Below are positions 1-9,931 of a stretch of DNA of 64,000 bases, in pieces. How positions within the stretch are numbered: position 1 is the first letter of the stretch; each line of letters opens with the position of its first letter. The notes beneath the pieces are model-generated. The model was given only the letters and a program-made list of their open reading frames with translations, did not search any database and was not told where the DNA came from. The stretch is from Euclidia mi (taxonomy: Eukaryota; Arthropoda; Insecta; Lepidoptera; Erebidae), in contig OX123182.2 in NCBI GenBank assembly GCA_944739405.2, positions 16,069,326-16,133,325 on the forward strand, given 5' to 3'. A program made the translations under genes and the position numbers.

Positions 1-1262
1 ATCCTTTCTGTATATATAACTTTTCCACATTTGGTAGAATCTTCGGGAAAAGTAAGAAAATCTAAAAATCCAAAATCACGCTTAAATTTGAATCTAGTCA
101 AGTTATGAGGTTCATTTTAACTGTAAAATGTGCAGTGAAAGAGACGCTATCGGTGCTTGTAACATTATTATTGCGTATCATGCTTAGTTTAAGAGGAATA
201 TCTTTTTTTCTAAATATCCGCTTTAAAATATGAAGATTTTCAAAAAAAAAATTTCTAAAAAACTAGAGATGCTAGCTTAATGGGGATACGAAATATTTCT
301 TTTTATTGAATATATCTATTAGCTTCTTTAATAAAAAGACGGTGTCCGAAAAATGGTCTTCATAAAACACTGTGCAATGTTAATAAATTCATTTCTCGAT
401 TTTATAATTAGTGAAATGGGTATGGGCGATAATATAAATGTAGATTCATAAGCGTCTCATTGTGACCTATATGAATAAATGATTTTGACTTTGAATTTGA
501 TGATAAGTGGAGGCGCCTCGTGAATACTTACGGAATTAGTAAAAATTTCAGTAGTTTTATATATTTTTGTAATATGTAGTATTAGCGTAATTTATCCCTG
601 ATCAAATCATTGTCCACTTGTTATCTTTACAAAATGCTTAAGCTTACTTGTGGCTTATATATCCATAACACTGCCACTGTTATTTTCTTATTTGTTGAAC
701 TATTTTTTATTTCTTTAAGTCACTGTTTGTATGGATATGATCAGTGACAGCTTTTATGATACAACAAATTGTAAAAAATGAGTGGCATGAGTTTCTTCCA
801 AGGTTCCAAGTTCTTCTCATAGCCCTACTAACTATCCGAACGCGAGTGTAAAAAAACGTTTTGAATTTCATAAGTGTTACTCTGTGACCTAAGTGAATAA
901 ATGAATTCGAATTAAATTTGTATTTGAATGTTAAGAAGGCAACATTGATAGGACTTGCAGAACCAGCAAGGCTAGAAATGACAAAATAAGGCAATGCCAG
1001 AAAGCAAAATAAACTTTAAAAAGCTTAGCACTCTAAAAAATTAAAATTATATTTTTTAGGGAACCAAAATAATATAAAAAATTTAAAAATGTAAAAAAAA
1101 GTAACACGGGTATAACAGTTTAGTGTCAACCCATGTGATAGTCATCGCAAAGTGGAAAATATGGATCTGTATTCTAGATTAAGTTATGGCTGTTTATCAC
1201 TGAAGGCAAAATAGCAAAATTTTGAACATTGTTTTCTCAACAAAATGGCGCCATTGAATTTA
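1..1262. other. Gene-free AT-rich start of window
   Basis: No coding region is recognisable. Two short repeat tails are present, near 445-500 and 865-935. Both read 'cataag...gtgacct...gaataaatga' followed by a degenerate TTTGAA-like run, matching tails at 52975-53036 and, inverted, at 54297-54360. Confidence 0.5.
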
Positions 1263-1724
1263 AACTGCTGTTTACTCGATATATTGGTTTTACTGACATT
1301 ACATTTAAACCGAATGATGTAGAAAATAAATTATTTATTGTAATCCGACGTTTTGGCTACTTTACAGGAGCCGTGGTCATGGAAGACTGAGATCTTTATC
1401 TTGAATGTGGAATTTATTTTAAAGTCTGCTGTGTGTGATCATGCATAACAAGGAACCAACCATTACCTGCGATTTGATAAACCACGATACTTGCAAAAAG
1501 GACATCATTTTCTTCCAAGGATGATCCGAGGCTATTGAAATTAAAATACATCCTAATTTCAAGAGGGTAGATGGACATTCAAGACATAAACAAATGCCAT
1601 CTCTGTTTTCCGTGACCAAGTAAGTGACCACGGCTTCTTCTATAAAATAGCTGAAACGATCATTCAGTTTAAATGTAATCTTAGTAAAACCCATATATCG
1701 CGATAAAATCCGTAAACAGTAGTA
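1263..1724. repeat. Foldback MITE with ~110 bp inverted arms
   Basis: The left arm (about 1263-1382) and right arm (about 1622-1724) are imperfect inverted copies. Both contain the ATTACATTTAAAC block and the outer AAACAG block. The inner part of each arm ends in the GCCGTGGTCA motif. A partial relative carrying the same 'ccgtgaccacg...gaaacgtcg' motif ends the window at 63962-64000. No transposase is visible. The target duplication is not clear. Confidence 0.6.
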
Positions 1725-2725
1725 AACACGCTACACAGTGCCTTTAAAATAATCGCAGATGCTAGCTGTGGGATAAACAGAATCCCTCACCCCTTGATTA
1801 CATCACACCGGGGTCAATTCTGCTATTTTTATGTCATTGATATTATATTTTGAATGGATTTAAAAGCGGTATTCTGATAATCTAATGTCATTATCGTATA
1901 ATTTAAAATAAACAGGTTCGTCGTTGACACATACGATCTCGTTACAATTTCATTCAAATATCAGATAATTTAGAAGAATACTCTTTTTGTCACGTCAGTA
2001 TGGCACTGACATGATATCGAGACTATATTAATTTAGCAGAATTGGGCCCCAGAGTATTCATTAAGTCATCACCATCAGGACGCAATGCCGTCGCTAGATT
2101 GGTTGTCTTTAGACCTGCGTAGACTGCTGTTGGGAATATGTGTAACTGGGGCTTAAGGAAAATTACTAGGGTATGGCTCGGTGTGGCTGGTGTAAAGTGG
2201 AGCAAACGATGTCACATTTGGTGCAGTGCGCCTCATGGTACATATGCATGTTAGCCGAGCCCTCAAGATGCCCGAATTCAATGTAAATAACATCTAGCAT
2301 CTCCATTGACTTCTGGCTAGCAAAGAAGAATAATTTGAAGATAGTTTTCAAAATGATGTACCGTCAGAGATACATTGTAGGGTGAATCCACCTACTAAGT
2401 AGGATCACATAAATAATCTAGTAGAAGGTACCTTAAGAATGAAATTATAAACGGTATTTAAAAGAAAGATGGTTTGTAGATTAATTGATGGTAAATGTGA
2501 GAAACAAATTGTACTTACCTATAAAAGTACAATTCTGTGCGTCGCGTACCTACACTTATAGCTGTATTTATTAAAATACAAGTGTTCAAGCAATGTGTCT
2601 GATTAGTACTTATGTAGTAAATGTTTTCTAATAAGAGTAAATATATTTTTAATATTATATTCTATTTAGATGATTATTTTTATTAGTGTAACATTTAGTT
2701 TTTAAATTGTATTGCTTCCAAGACA
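1725..2725. other. Gene-free stretch
   Basis: AT-rich non-coding sequence. The open frames here are short and show no protein-like composition, and I see no structured repeat. Confidence 0.4.
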
Positions 2726-2729
2726 ATGA

Positions 2730-2905
2730 TGGAAAACATCGTTGGGAACCTTGCATGTCTGAGAGTTATCCATATATACCATAATGTTCTCGAAGGACAT
2801 GTGAAGTCTGCCGACCCGCATTTGGCCAGCCTGGTGGACTTAGCCTAAACTTTTTCATAGTGAGAAGAGGCCCCTGCCTAGCAGTGGGGCTATTCGTAAT
2901 AGATA
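2730..2905 (+). repeat. SINE-A family, 5'-truncated copy
   Basis: Matches the body and tail of the complete SINE at 31546-31859, including the aaacatcgt, catgtgaagtctgcc and gagaagaggcccctgcctagcagtgggg blocks. The tRNA-like head is missing. Confidence 0.65.
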
Positions 2906-3056
2906 CTTATGGCAAAAGTTTTGAGCAACAATCTTGATATTATACTTATATTATCTCTGCACCACCCAAAGGTTAACTGGTTGACAATGCCCTAGGCATT
3001 AAGTCTTCCTTAGGTGGGTACATTTATTTTTCTTGTGCAAGAAGCTTTAATAAGGA

Positions 3057-3257
3057 ACTAGAGGATGCCTGCGGTTACACCCGCGGTACTTAAGGCTACT
3101 GCTCTGCTCCCATCGCTCATAGCGTGATGTAATATAGCCTTACTCGATAAATGGGCTATGTAACACTGAAAGAATTTTCAAATCGGACCAGTAGTTACTG
3201 AGATTAGCGCGTTCAACCAAACAAACAAACTCTTTAGCTTTATATATCTATTAGTAT
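3057..3257 (-). mobile_element. Helitron-like non-autonomous fragment
   Basis: On the minus strand the copy ends with a GC-rich hairpin region followed by CTAGT. On the plus strand this reads 'actagaggatgcctgcgg', followed by a body with 'gataaatgggctat' and a 'tattagtata' far end. This is the very common lepidopteran repeat that looks like a short non-autonomous Helitron. No Rep/helicase is present. Confidence 0.45.
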
Positions 3258-3315
3258 AGGATGTATTTCTCGTGACGTAATGTGTTTCTAAATTAATTGT
3301 TGTGTTTTCAAAAAA

Positions 3316-3445
3316 AAAACTTATTAGACACACAGCGACAAGTCAAGTTGCAGATCGATTTTTTTTCTTATTTTCCTATACCATAAGAACGGTATAAAGC
3401 TATAAAGGTCAGTGTCTAGCTTGATGAGTAGCCGTGTGTACCTTC
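3316..3445 (+). repeat. Fragment of the 8-bp-TSD repeat family
   Basis: The blocks around 'gacaagtcaagttg', 'ccataagaacggta' and 'gagtagccgtgtgtac' are diverged matches to the interior of the 1.2 kb elements at 19956-21145 and 61374-62577. It is an old partial relative with no visible termini. Confidence 0.5.
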
Positions 3446-3597
3446 TTAAAGTCGTATAATGTAAATCAACTAGTTAATTATTGTATTGTTCACATAGATG
3501 GTTTAATTTTTCAAAAATTGTATAACATGTTAAACAGTAATAGGTAGGTACTTCAAACGATATCCATAATGTAGATACAAGTAGTGTCTAACAAAAT

Positions 3598-3700
3598 GTC
3601 ATCATCATTGCCTTAGCGTTATCCCGGTTGCATCCAAGACTTACACGCCTTGGAGCCCGAGGTCCGCTTACTGGTCTAACCAGATATATGACAGAATATC
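3598..3700 (-). repeat. SINE-A variant tail fragment
   Basis: In reverse complement it reads 'gggctccaaggcgtgtaag...gataacgctaaggcaatgatgatga', the same tail found at the 3' end of the variant SINE at 28489-28885. Confidence 0.55.
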
Positions 3701-4335
3701 AACTTGTGTAGTGTCTAACAAAATGTAAATAATGGTTATTATTCGATTTTTGTCTGTTTTTGAAAATACCTAGTCATCATTGCTGTTTTTCTGTTTATAT
3801 AATGTGTAAGGATATTTTATCTATGTAGTTATACAACACTGTAAAATGGTACATGGACTCCACACTCATACAAGTTATAAATGCCGCATTGCATCTAATC
3901 TGAGTCTCGTCGCCTGATAATTCTCATGTGGAAATAAAAATATATTTTTAATAATTTGGCTTTTATTTTGAAAGACCAGTGAAACTAAACATAGTCTCAT
4001 GCTGGAGAAGATTTAGCATAAGTTTACCCGTTACTTGTATATGAAACAATATATCCCTTATTACCCTTTGATGTATCCTACTCTTTTTGTGATAGAAATG
4101 GTGGGGTACAATAAGTTGGAAGCTAAGAGAGACATAGCACTAGCCAAATACATGTTTTTAGTGTTTCACGGGAAACTAAATAGGTAACCCTCAAATATTA
4201 GAATCAATTAAGTTAGTGGTTCCTATATACGAGGCTGCGGCAGGCGCCGCGAGGAAAATTGTTCGATGTTCCAGTGACTCGCACTAACAATACTGACCAG
4301 TCGGGCGCGCACTTAATATTTTAAATAACGTCTCT
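3701..4335. other. Gene-free stretch
   Basis: AT-rich sequence with a short direct duplication of 'gtagtgtctaacaaaatgt' (about 3580 and 3711). No gene is recognised. Confidence 0.4.
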
Positions 4336-4927
4336 CAGCGTATCGATATATTTAATTGTCATCATATCAGCCAAACGACGTCCACTGCTGGACATAGGCC
4401 TCCCCCAAGGTTCTCCACACAGACCGGTCTTGAGCCGCCCGCATCCAACCGCCTCCCGCGATCTTGACGAGATCGTCGGTCCACCTTGCGGGGGGCCTAC
4501 TTCTGCTGCGTCGTCCGGTACGTGGCCGCCACTCCAGAACCTTTCTGCCCTAACGGCCATCGGTTCTTCAAGCTATGTGCCCTGCCCACTGCCACTTCAG
4601 CTTGACTATCCGGAGAGCTATGTCGGCGACTTTGGTTCGACTGCGGATCTCCTCATTTCTGATTCTATCTCGCAGGGAAACTCCAAGCTCTCTCCATCGC
4701 CCTCTGAGTGACCTTGAGCTTTCTGATAAGGCCCATAGTGAGCTACCACGTCTCTGATACGTAAGTCATCACTGGCAACACACACTGGTCAAAGACTTTC
4801 GTCTTGAGACACAACGCGACATCGGACGAGAAGATATGTCGTAGCTTCCCAAACGCTGCCCAACCAAGTTGGATTCGACGATTGACCTCCTTCTCGAAGT
4901 TGGACCTACCTAATTGGACTACTTGTC

Positions 4928-5236
4928 CTAGGTAGAAATACTTGTCGACAACTTCGAGCGTAAAATTCCCAACCTGAATAGGAGCAGGTACAACATGGAC
5001 GTTCGACTTGTCCTTTTCGTCTTGTCCTTAAGACCTACTTGTTGGGAGACTCTACAGAGGCCATCGAGCATTGTGCCTAGGTCTTCCATGGTCTCAGCCA
5101 TGACTACGATATCGTCTGCGAATCGAAGGTGAGTGATGTACCTACTCGCCGTCGATATTGATGCCGAGTCCATTCCAGTCCAAAAGCTTGAAAACATCCT
5201 CCAGCGCAGTGGTAAACAGTTTCGGGGATATGACAT
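4928..5236 (-). pseudogene. RTE reverse transcriptase core fragment (FADD)
   Basis: This frame contains YITHLRFADDIVVMAETMEDL, the RT palm motif with catalytic Asp-Asp. Neighbouring motifs fall in other frames, so the copy is frameshifted on both sides. Confidence 0.65.
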
Positions 5237-5931
5237 CCCCCTGTCTCATCCCTCGCTAGAGTTGAATAGGTTTCGAACTCTGGTCCTGGAGGCGGACTGA
5301 CATAGTGGCATTTTCATACCAACACTTCAGTCACACGGCAGTCAATCCGGCACGTTGGAGAGACTGTAGCACCGCCCAGGTTTCGATCGAATCGAAGGCT
5401 TTCTCATAGTCCACAAACGCCAAGCATAGAGGCTGATAATACTCCTCGGACTTCTGTATAACCTGCCGCAGCGTATGTATGTGGTCTATGGTACTATAGC
5501 CTTTACGGAAACCGGCTTGTTCCGGAGGCTGGAAGTCGTCTAGCTTAGCTTGCTCTCGAGACGATTCGTGATGACCCTCGAAAACAGCTTGTAGACGTGG
5601 CTCAGAAGTGGGATGGGTCTGTAGTTCTTTAAGAGCGTTTTATTCCCTTAAAGAAAAGCACGACCACACCTCTATGCCACGCCTGTGGCGTTTTACCCTC
5701 GAATGACGGAATTAAAAAGCTTCCGAAGGGCTTCTACAGCCGGTGTGCCGCCGGCCTTCAGAAGCTCGTAATTCCGTCATCACTCGGCGCCTTGTTGTTT
5801 TTGAGCTGTTTGAGAGGCTTACTAATCTCGTGCACGCTGACGTCCGGGATATCTTCGGTATAGTGTCAGGTCAATCCAGTTCTAGGGTCTGACGCTGGAG
5901 TACTTACGGGTTGTCGCGTAGTCGTGTATAG

Positions 5932-6189
5932 CTATCCATAGAACCTTTCGATCTCCTCCAAGAGCTCAGGCTTTGACGATACGATTCTGCCATCCTCCGT
6001 CTTCAGCTTTGTCAGCTGACTCTGCCCAACAGACAGATCTCTCTGGAACACTTTGGATCCCTTATTCAGCTCGATCGCCTCACGAACATATTTTGTGTTG
6101 TATTGGCGGAGATCGCGAGTCAGAGACTTAGAAATCTGTCTGTTGAGGTGCCGATATTTCGGCATGTCGTCTGACGATAGCAGAACCAT
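5932..6189 (-). pseudogene. RTE ORF fragment upstream of RT
   Basis: An 85-codon open piece of the decayed RTE copy. It covers the linker between endonuclease and RT, with a RHLNRQISKSLTRDLRQYNTKY segment and a conserved-looking LLEEIERFYG end. It is not an independent gene. Confidence 0.6.
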
Positions 6190-6299
6190 CTTGCGCCTTT
6201 CCTCTCAAAGCTCGAGGGTCGGACACGAGATCTTACTGGTTCTCTTGCTCTTCCGGGTCTTAAAGAATTTATTTAATTGTAGGTTGGCGGAATTACTTT

Positions 6300-7350
6300 A
6301 ATGTATTTGTCACTTAAGTAGCTACATTGTCGTATTGGGTAGATAGGTACAACAATTGTATGTTGATATAAATCAATAAATAAATATAGTATAAACTAAT
6401 ACACAGGGTGACTATAAAATGTGCCTAGTACCAAGGCAAAAGAGGTAGAACTAAAACTAAGACTAATGTATTTCCTAGGCTAAAACAACGATGTTACGGC
6501 TAAAACATTAAAAAAAGTTAAGGATCGCGATAGACGTAAGGACGTCAATAAGCCTATGTTTTAATTTTTGAAATACAGAATATTATGTAGGTGTTTTTGC
6601 CTTGTTTCCAAATTTTGTGCCTCCGTGATGGATGATCCCATTATTTTCGGTACCTGGTTACGATAAATTGTAGATAACTTTTTGGATAGAAGATAATACT
6701 TAGATGTTATCCCAGTACCATTTACACCATCCCACATGCAGTGGCTTAGCGTGGGGGGGGGGGGCCGGGGGGGCCATGGCCCCGGGCGGCACATTTAAGG
6801 CGGCGGCAAAAGAGTCCACGAAAAAAAAAGCTATACGCGCGCACTGACTCGGTCTAAGTAGGACCGCACGGCAGCGCGGGCGCTGTAGGATCTAGGAAAG
6901 GGCCGGGCTTTCCCGAACAGAAAAACAATCGAAAACAAAATACTATTTATTTCTGTAAACAAAATCATCCTCATTTTCATTACGTGAAGACTTGTTTCGG
7001 ATACCTAAGGGTATTTTTTTTTAATTTTGTCAAGGTAATCGTAGTTTTTGTTTAGCAATTTTTTAATGGGTTGTAATATTCCGGTGATCCGCGAGCGTGC
7101 TATGAGTAGGGCCTAGCCACCCCTGTGTGCGATGTATGCAGCAGTAACGGATCTACGTTTTTTCGAACCGGGGCAAGTCTTGATAATGGCGCCCCCTCCC
7201 AACAGTTTTGCAAGTAGTTCAAATTTTTGATTTTATGTCGTGACATGATTTTGGCGCCCCCATGACACTGCCATCTCCTGGGCAAGTGTCCCGGTTATAG
7301 ATTGCGAAAATAAGGAGTAGGAGTAAATGCTATTAACCGGTGACGGTCAG
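6300..7350. other. Gene-free stretch with G-run
   Basis: AT-rich sequence with a GC-rich island at about 6748-6800 that includes a run of about 11 G followed by ccgggggggcc. No gene recognised. Confidence 0.4.
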
Positions 7351-8365
7351 CAACGTCACCGGTGCGAGAAGCTCCACCCTGCGGCCTTCATCAAGACTAC
7401 CGAGCCTCTGCAGCCTACCAAAATCAATTAAACTGTATACCTTGCGACCTTAAACGAACGTATTCTACAGCAAAAGAACACCTCGCCGAGCTCGAGGCAC
7501 AATTAAGTCACATAAAGTGGTACATACTGGGGTTAACAGAAGTCTGAAGTCAGGGGGAGGACATGCGGTGACTCTAGAGTCAGGTGACTTTTGCTACCAT
7601 CGAGAAGGCGACCTACTCTTGTGGTGGCATGGCTTTCCTGGTCGGGAGAAACAGTTTGTGGTAGTCGATAGTGTGTCCACCCTGGTAGTGAACCTCGTAC
7701 TTAAACTCGCCAATAGAGGCGGCGGAGGCGGTGATGATACAATTATATGCACCGAACTCAACTCACTCTGACGAGATGGCTGAGGCCATGTAGCAGGACC
7801 CTGTTAAGACAGTACCTAGTAATACTAAAGCTCAGTACTTCGACGCGAAAGTGGAAGTACCTACAAGAACGCGTCGAAACGAACATCGGATCGGAGCCCA
7901 CGGCGTGGTGCACGAGAATCATAGGACATAATGCTAGTTGATTTCCTTGTAGCAGAGGGGATTTTCTTAATGAACTTTTGTAAAAAAAAGCCTCACAGGC
8001 AGTGGATTTGGCGAAACCGCGATAATGTGACAAACAAGATGAAAGACTACATCACGAAGGACCGAAAGGCTTTTAAAGACGGTGATCAATACGATAAATA
8101 TCTGAATTGATCACCAACGAGTACGAGGCCCTCTTAATGTAAACCTCATAACTGAAAGGGCCTAGTCAATGAAGCCTACTCTCAGACCTACACTGCCCCT
8201 CCCACTGACAGCATTAAGCAGAAGACGGCCACAGTGCTCACGATACTAAGAGATTCGTCTCGAAAGATCTGCTCCGCTTAGAGAAAAAAAACAAGAAGTC
8301 TAAAGAGCCAGCCGAGACTCTCGAACTGATGAGAAAAAGACGTGAGATGCCATTTTTTTTTTTCT
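7350..8365 (+). pseudogene. RTE-type endonuclease remnant
   Basis: Scattered plus-strand frames match the apurinic-like endonuclease part of RTE-type LINEs, often annotated as craniofacial development protein 2-like in insects. Visible pieces are RTYSTAKEHLAELEAQLSHI with YILGLTEV (7450-7545), LESGDFCYHREGD (7570-7615), DSVSTLVVNLVLKLANR (7667-7718), and a late linker resembling ETLELMRKRREMPF (8310-8355). Frames shift repeatedly and stops are present. The last piece corresponds to the sequence just upstream of the minus-strand RT copy at 4340-6270, but lies in the opposite orientation. Confidence 0.6.
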
Positions 8366-8470
8366 GCCGATCAAATTGACTCCATGCTGCCTGATGTTAA
8401 GCAGTCAGTGAAGTCCCATAGTGATGGCCATCATCCCAGCAGACATCATGGCATTATGGTATGATGGCCC

Positions 8471-8850
8471 TCACCTTGACGGCCTTGAGAAAAGCTTTTT
8501 CACGCCCCGCTTAAAGGACCCAGGATCATAAGTGGAGGGAAACACGTGGGCTGGCAAAGAGTTCCACATCTTAATGGTACGGCAGAGATAAGAGGCGCCG
8601 AACTGTTTGGTGCGTGACGGTATCTGTTCTACCGTGTAAGATTGGCACCTCAACCCAGCACGTGTCGTTCGGGATAGGAAAGGAGAGGGAGGGATTAGTT
8701 GAAAGAGCTCTTCGGAGCACTCACCGTGATAGATGCGGTAGAAGACAGCCATTGAGGCCATCCTGTCGGCTGTCTTCGCCGGAAGGCTCGGGCGTAGATA
8801 TGACACTCCACGACATTCCGTGTATCCTAAATTGCGCTTTATTTCTATGT
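8471..8850 (-). pseudogene. Non-LTR RT C-terminal remnant (Jockey/CR1-type)
   Basis: The minus-strand frame contains VFYRIYHGECSEELF, then a Pro/Arg linker, then FGASYLCRTIKMWNSLPAHV and a basic end. This is the usual C-terminal signature of insect Jockey/CR1-superfamily ORF2 proteins. Only the last ~110 codons survive and upstream sequence is frameshifted. Confidence 0.6.
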
Positions 8851-8924
8851 ACTTGATATAAAATTTGCATGGAATAGGAAGCCGCCCGCGTCGTGTCCTC
8901 GCCCGACGCCATTTATGTGTGGCC

Positions 8925-9055
8925 TGCGCCTAATGGGGGCGAGTCGAGAGTGACCATACCACATTGGCAGACTCCGTGCTACTACTGAGAATTCGGAATG
9001 AGAAACACTTTTGCCCGACTCGGGAATCGTTACGTTAGCAGTTTTTGCTTTGTTA
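8925..9055 (-). repeat. SINE-B family fragment
   Basis: Contains 'gggcgagtc', 'ggcagactccgtgctactactgagaatt' and 'cgactcgggaatcg', which match the middle of SINE-B copies at 40113-40532 and 43790-44030. Confidence 0.5.
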
Positions 9056-9807
9056 TTAGCCAAAACGTAACATGTATTAGGTACCGCAGCCAGAACTTTT
9101 TTATTTAATTGGAATATTGAAATAAATTATGGCAATTATATTATTAGCTGTTCAGACGAGATAAAGGTCTCGACGCGACGGCGACGCCGACGCTGTGATT
9201 TCTACTTTGGGCCAAAGTAGCCATCCAATAGTAATGTTGACTCGCAACTTTGTCATTCCTGGACTGACACAGAAACATCAAGTCATTTTTAAATGGATTG
9301 AAGTCTGAACTGTGTTGTTGTGTTCTAATTTCTATAAAATACAGTTTTGATTTCAGATTATGAAAGTTGTATTATGTATATATTCAAAACCAAAAGGCAT
9401 TTATGTCTTCTAACAAGTCCTGCGTTGTAATAAGATGTCTTATAGTTAGGTATTTTACTAGAGAATTTTTGTGTATACAAACATTTCGATAGTAGGTAGG
9501 TAACTACGTAAACAATTAGTTTTCTAAAGTGTAATAAATAAAATAAGCTAATGAAACTACATTAAATTCACAAAAATAAATGGGTAATAAAGTAACACGT
9601 TGTAGCGAATATTTTTAGGCACTGACCTACTTAACGCACTTATAAAAATATAAGTATATTGATATGCTTTGTTGTCGATTTAGATGAAATATTGTTGAAG
9701 AGTTTTTAAAAGGTTTAGTTATTTAGCTAAACCTGCTGTGGCATGCTAAAATTGCAATTTATTTGAAAACTATTACAGTTTAAGGAGTTGAACATACGAA
9801 GCCCAGG
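9056..9807. other. Upstream region and putative 5' UTR of gene 1
   Basis: AT-rich sequence with no ORF. The gene 1 start codon lies at 9808. I see no convincing TATA box, so the promoter is not placed. A short repeat of CGACG units lies at 9171-9194. Confidence 0.35.
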
Positions 9808-9931
9808 ATGTCAGAGTGGACGAGTTTGAACGAAATAATGCGCGATCTGTCGGTGGCACAGGGCCGCAAGGTGCCGGTGTCGCTAGAGGCGATCAGCCAC
9901 AAGAAGCCACCACCACTTGTCATTGAAGAAG
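9808..9931 (+). CDS. Gene 1 exon 1
   Basis: ATG at 9808 opens 41 codons (MSEWTSLNEIMRDLSVAQ..., ending LVIEE). The donor GTTCCT follows at 9932. The unspliced frame hits a stop seven bases after the junction. The exon ends in phase 1. The GC-richer codons stand out from the flanking AT-rich DNA. Confidence 0.7.

Larger units (their letters stand above)
4340..6270 (-). mobile_element. RTE-clade LINE, 5'-truncated and frameshifted
   Basis: Minus-strand frames give recognisable RTE reverse transcriptase pieces: an N-terminal linker with PKYRHLNRQISKSLTRDL (near 6160), the RT catalytic block RFADDIVVMAE (near 5100), and the C-terminal region encoding the WAGHIARRTDGRW-type motif. Several frameshifts and stops break the frame, so it is a pseudogene. 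The 3' end at 4340-4400 reads, on the minus strand, '...ccagcagtggacgtcgtttggctgatatgat', a short ATGAT-rich tail typical of RTE elements. A less decayed 3' fragment of the same family lies at 38140-38632. Confidence 0.75.

Noticed and set aside
4321..4757. Overlapping small frames near 4321-4757 and 38151-38541 as genes
   Set aside because: They are the other-frame translations of the RTE 3' ends.
6748..6765. G-run as a functional G-quadruplex or telomere-like repeat
   Set aside because: A homopolymer run without repeating tracts and with no gene nearby. Too little evidence.
9171..9194. CGACG repeats upstream of gene 1 as a CpG-island promoter
   Set aside because: Too short (about 24 bp) and 600 bp from the start codon, with no supporting core motif.
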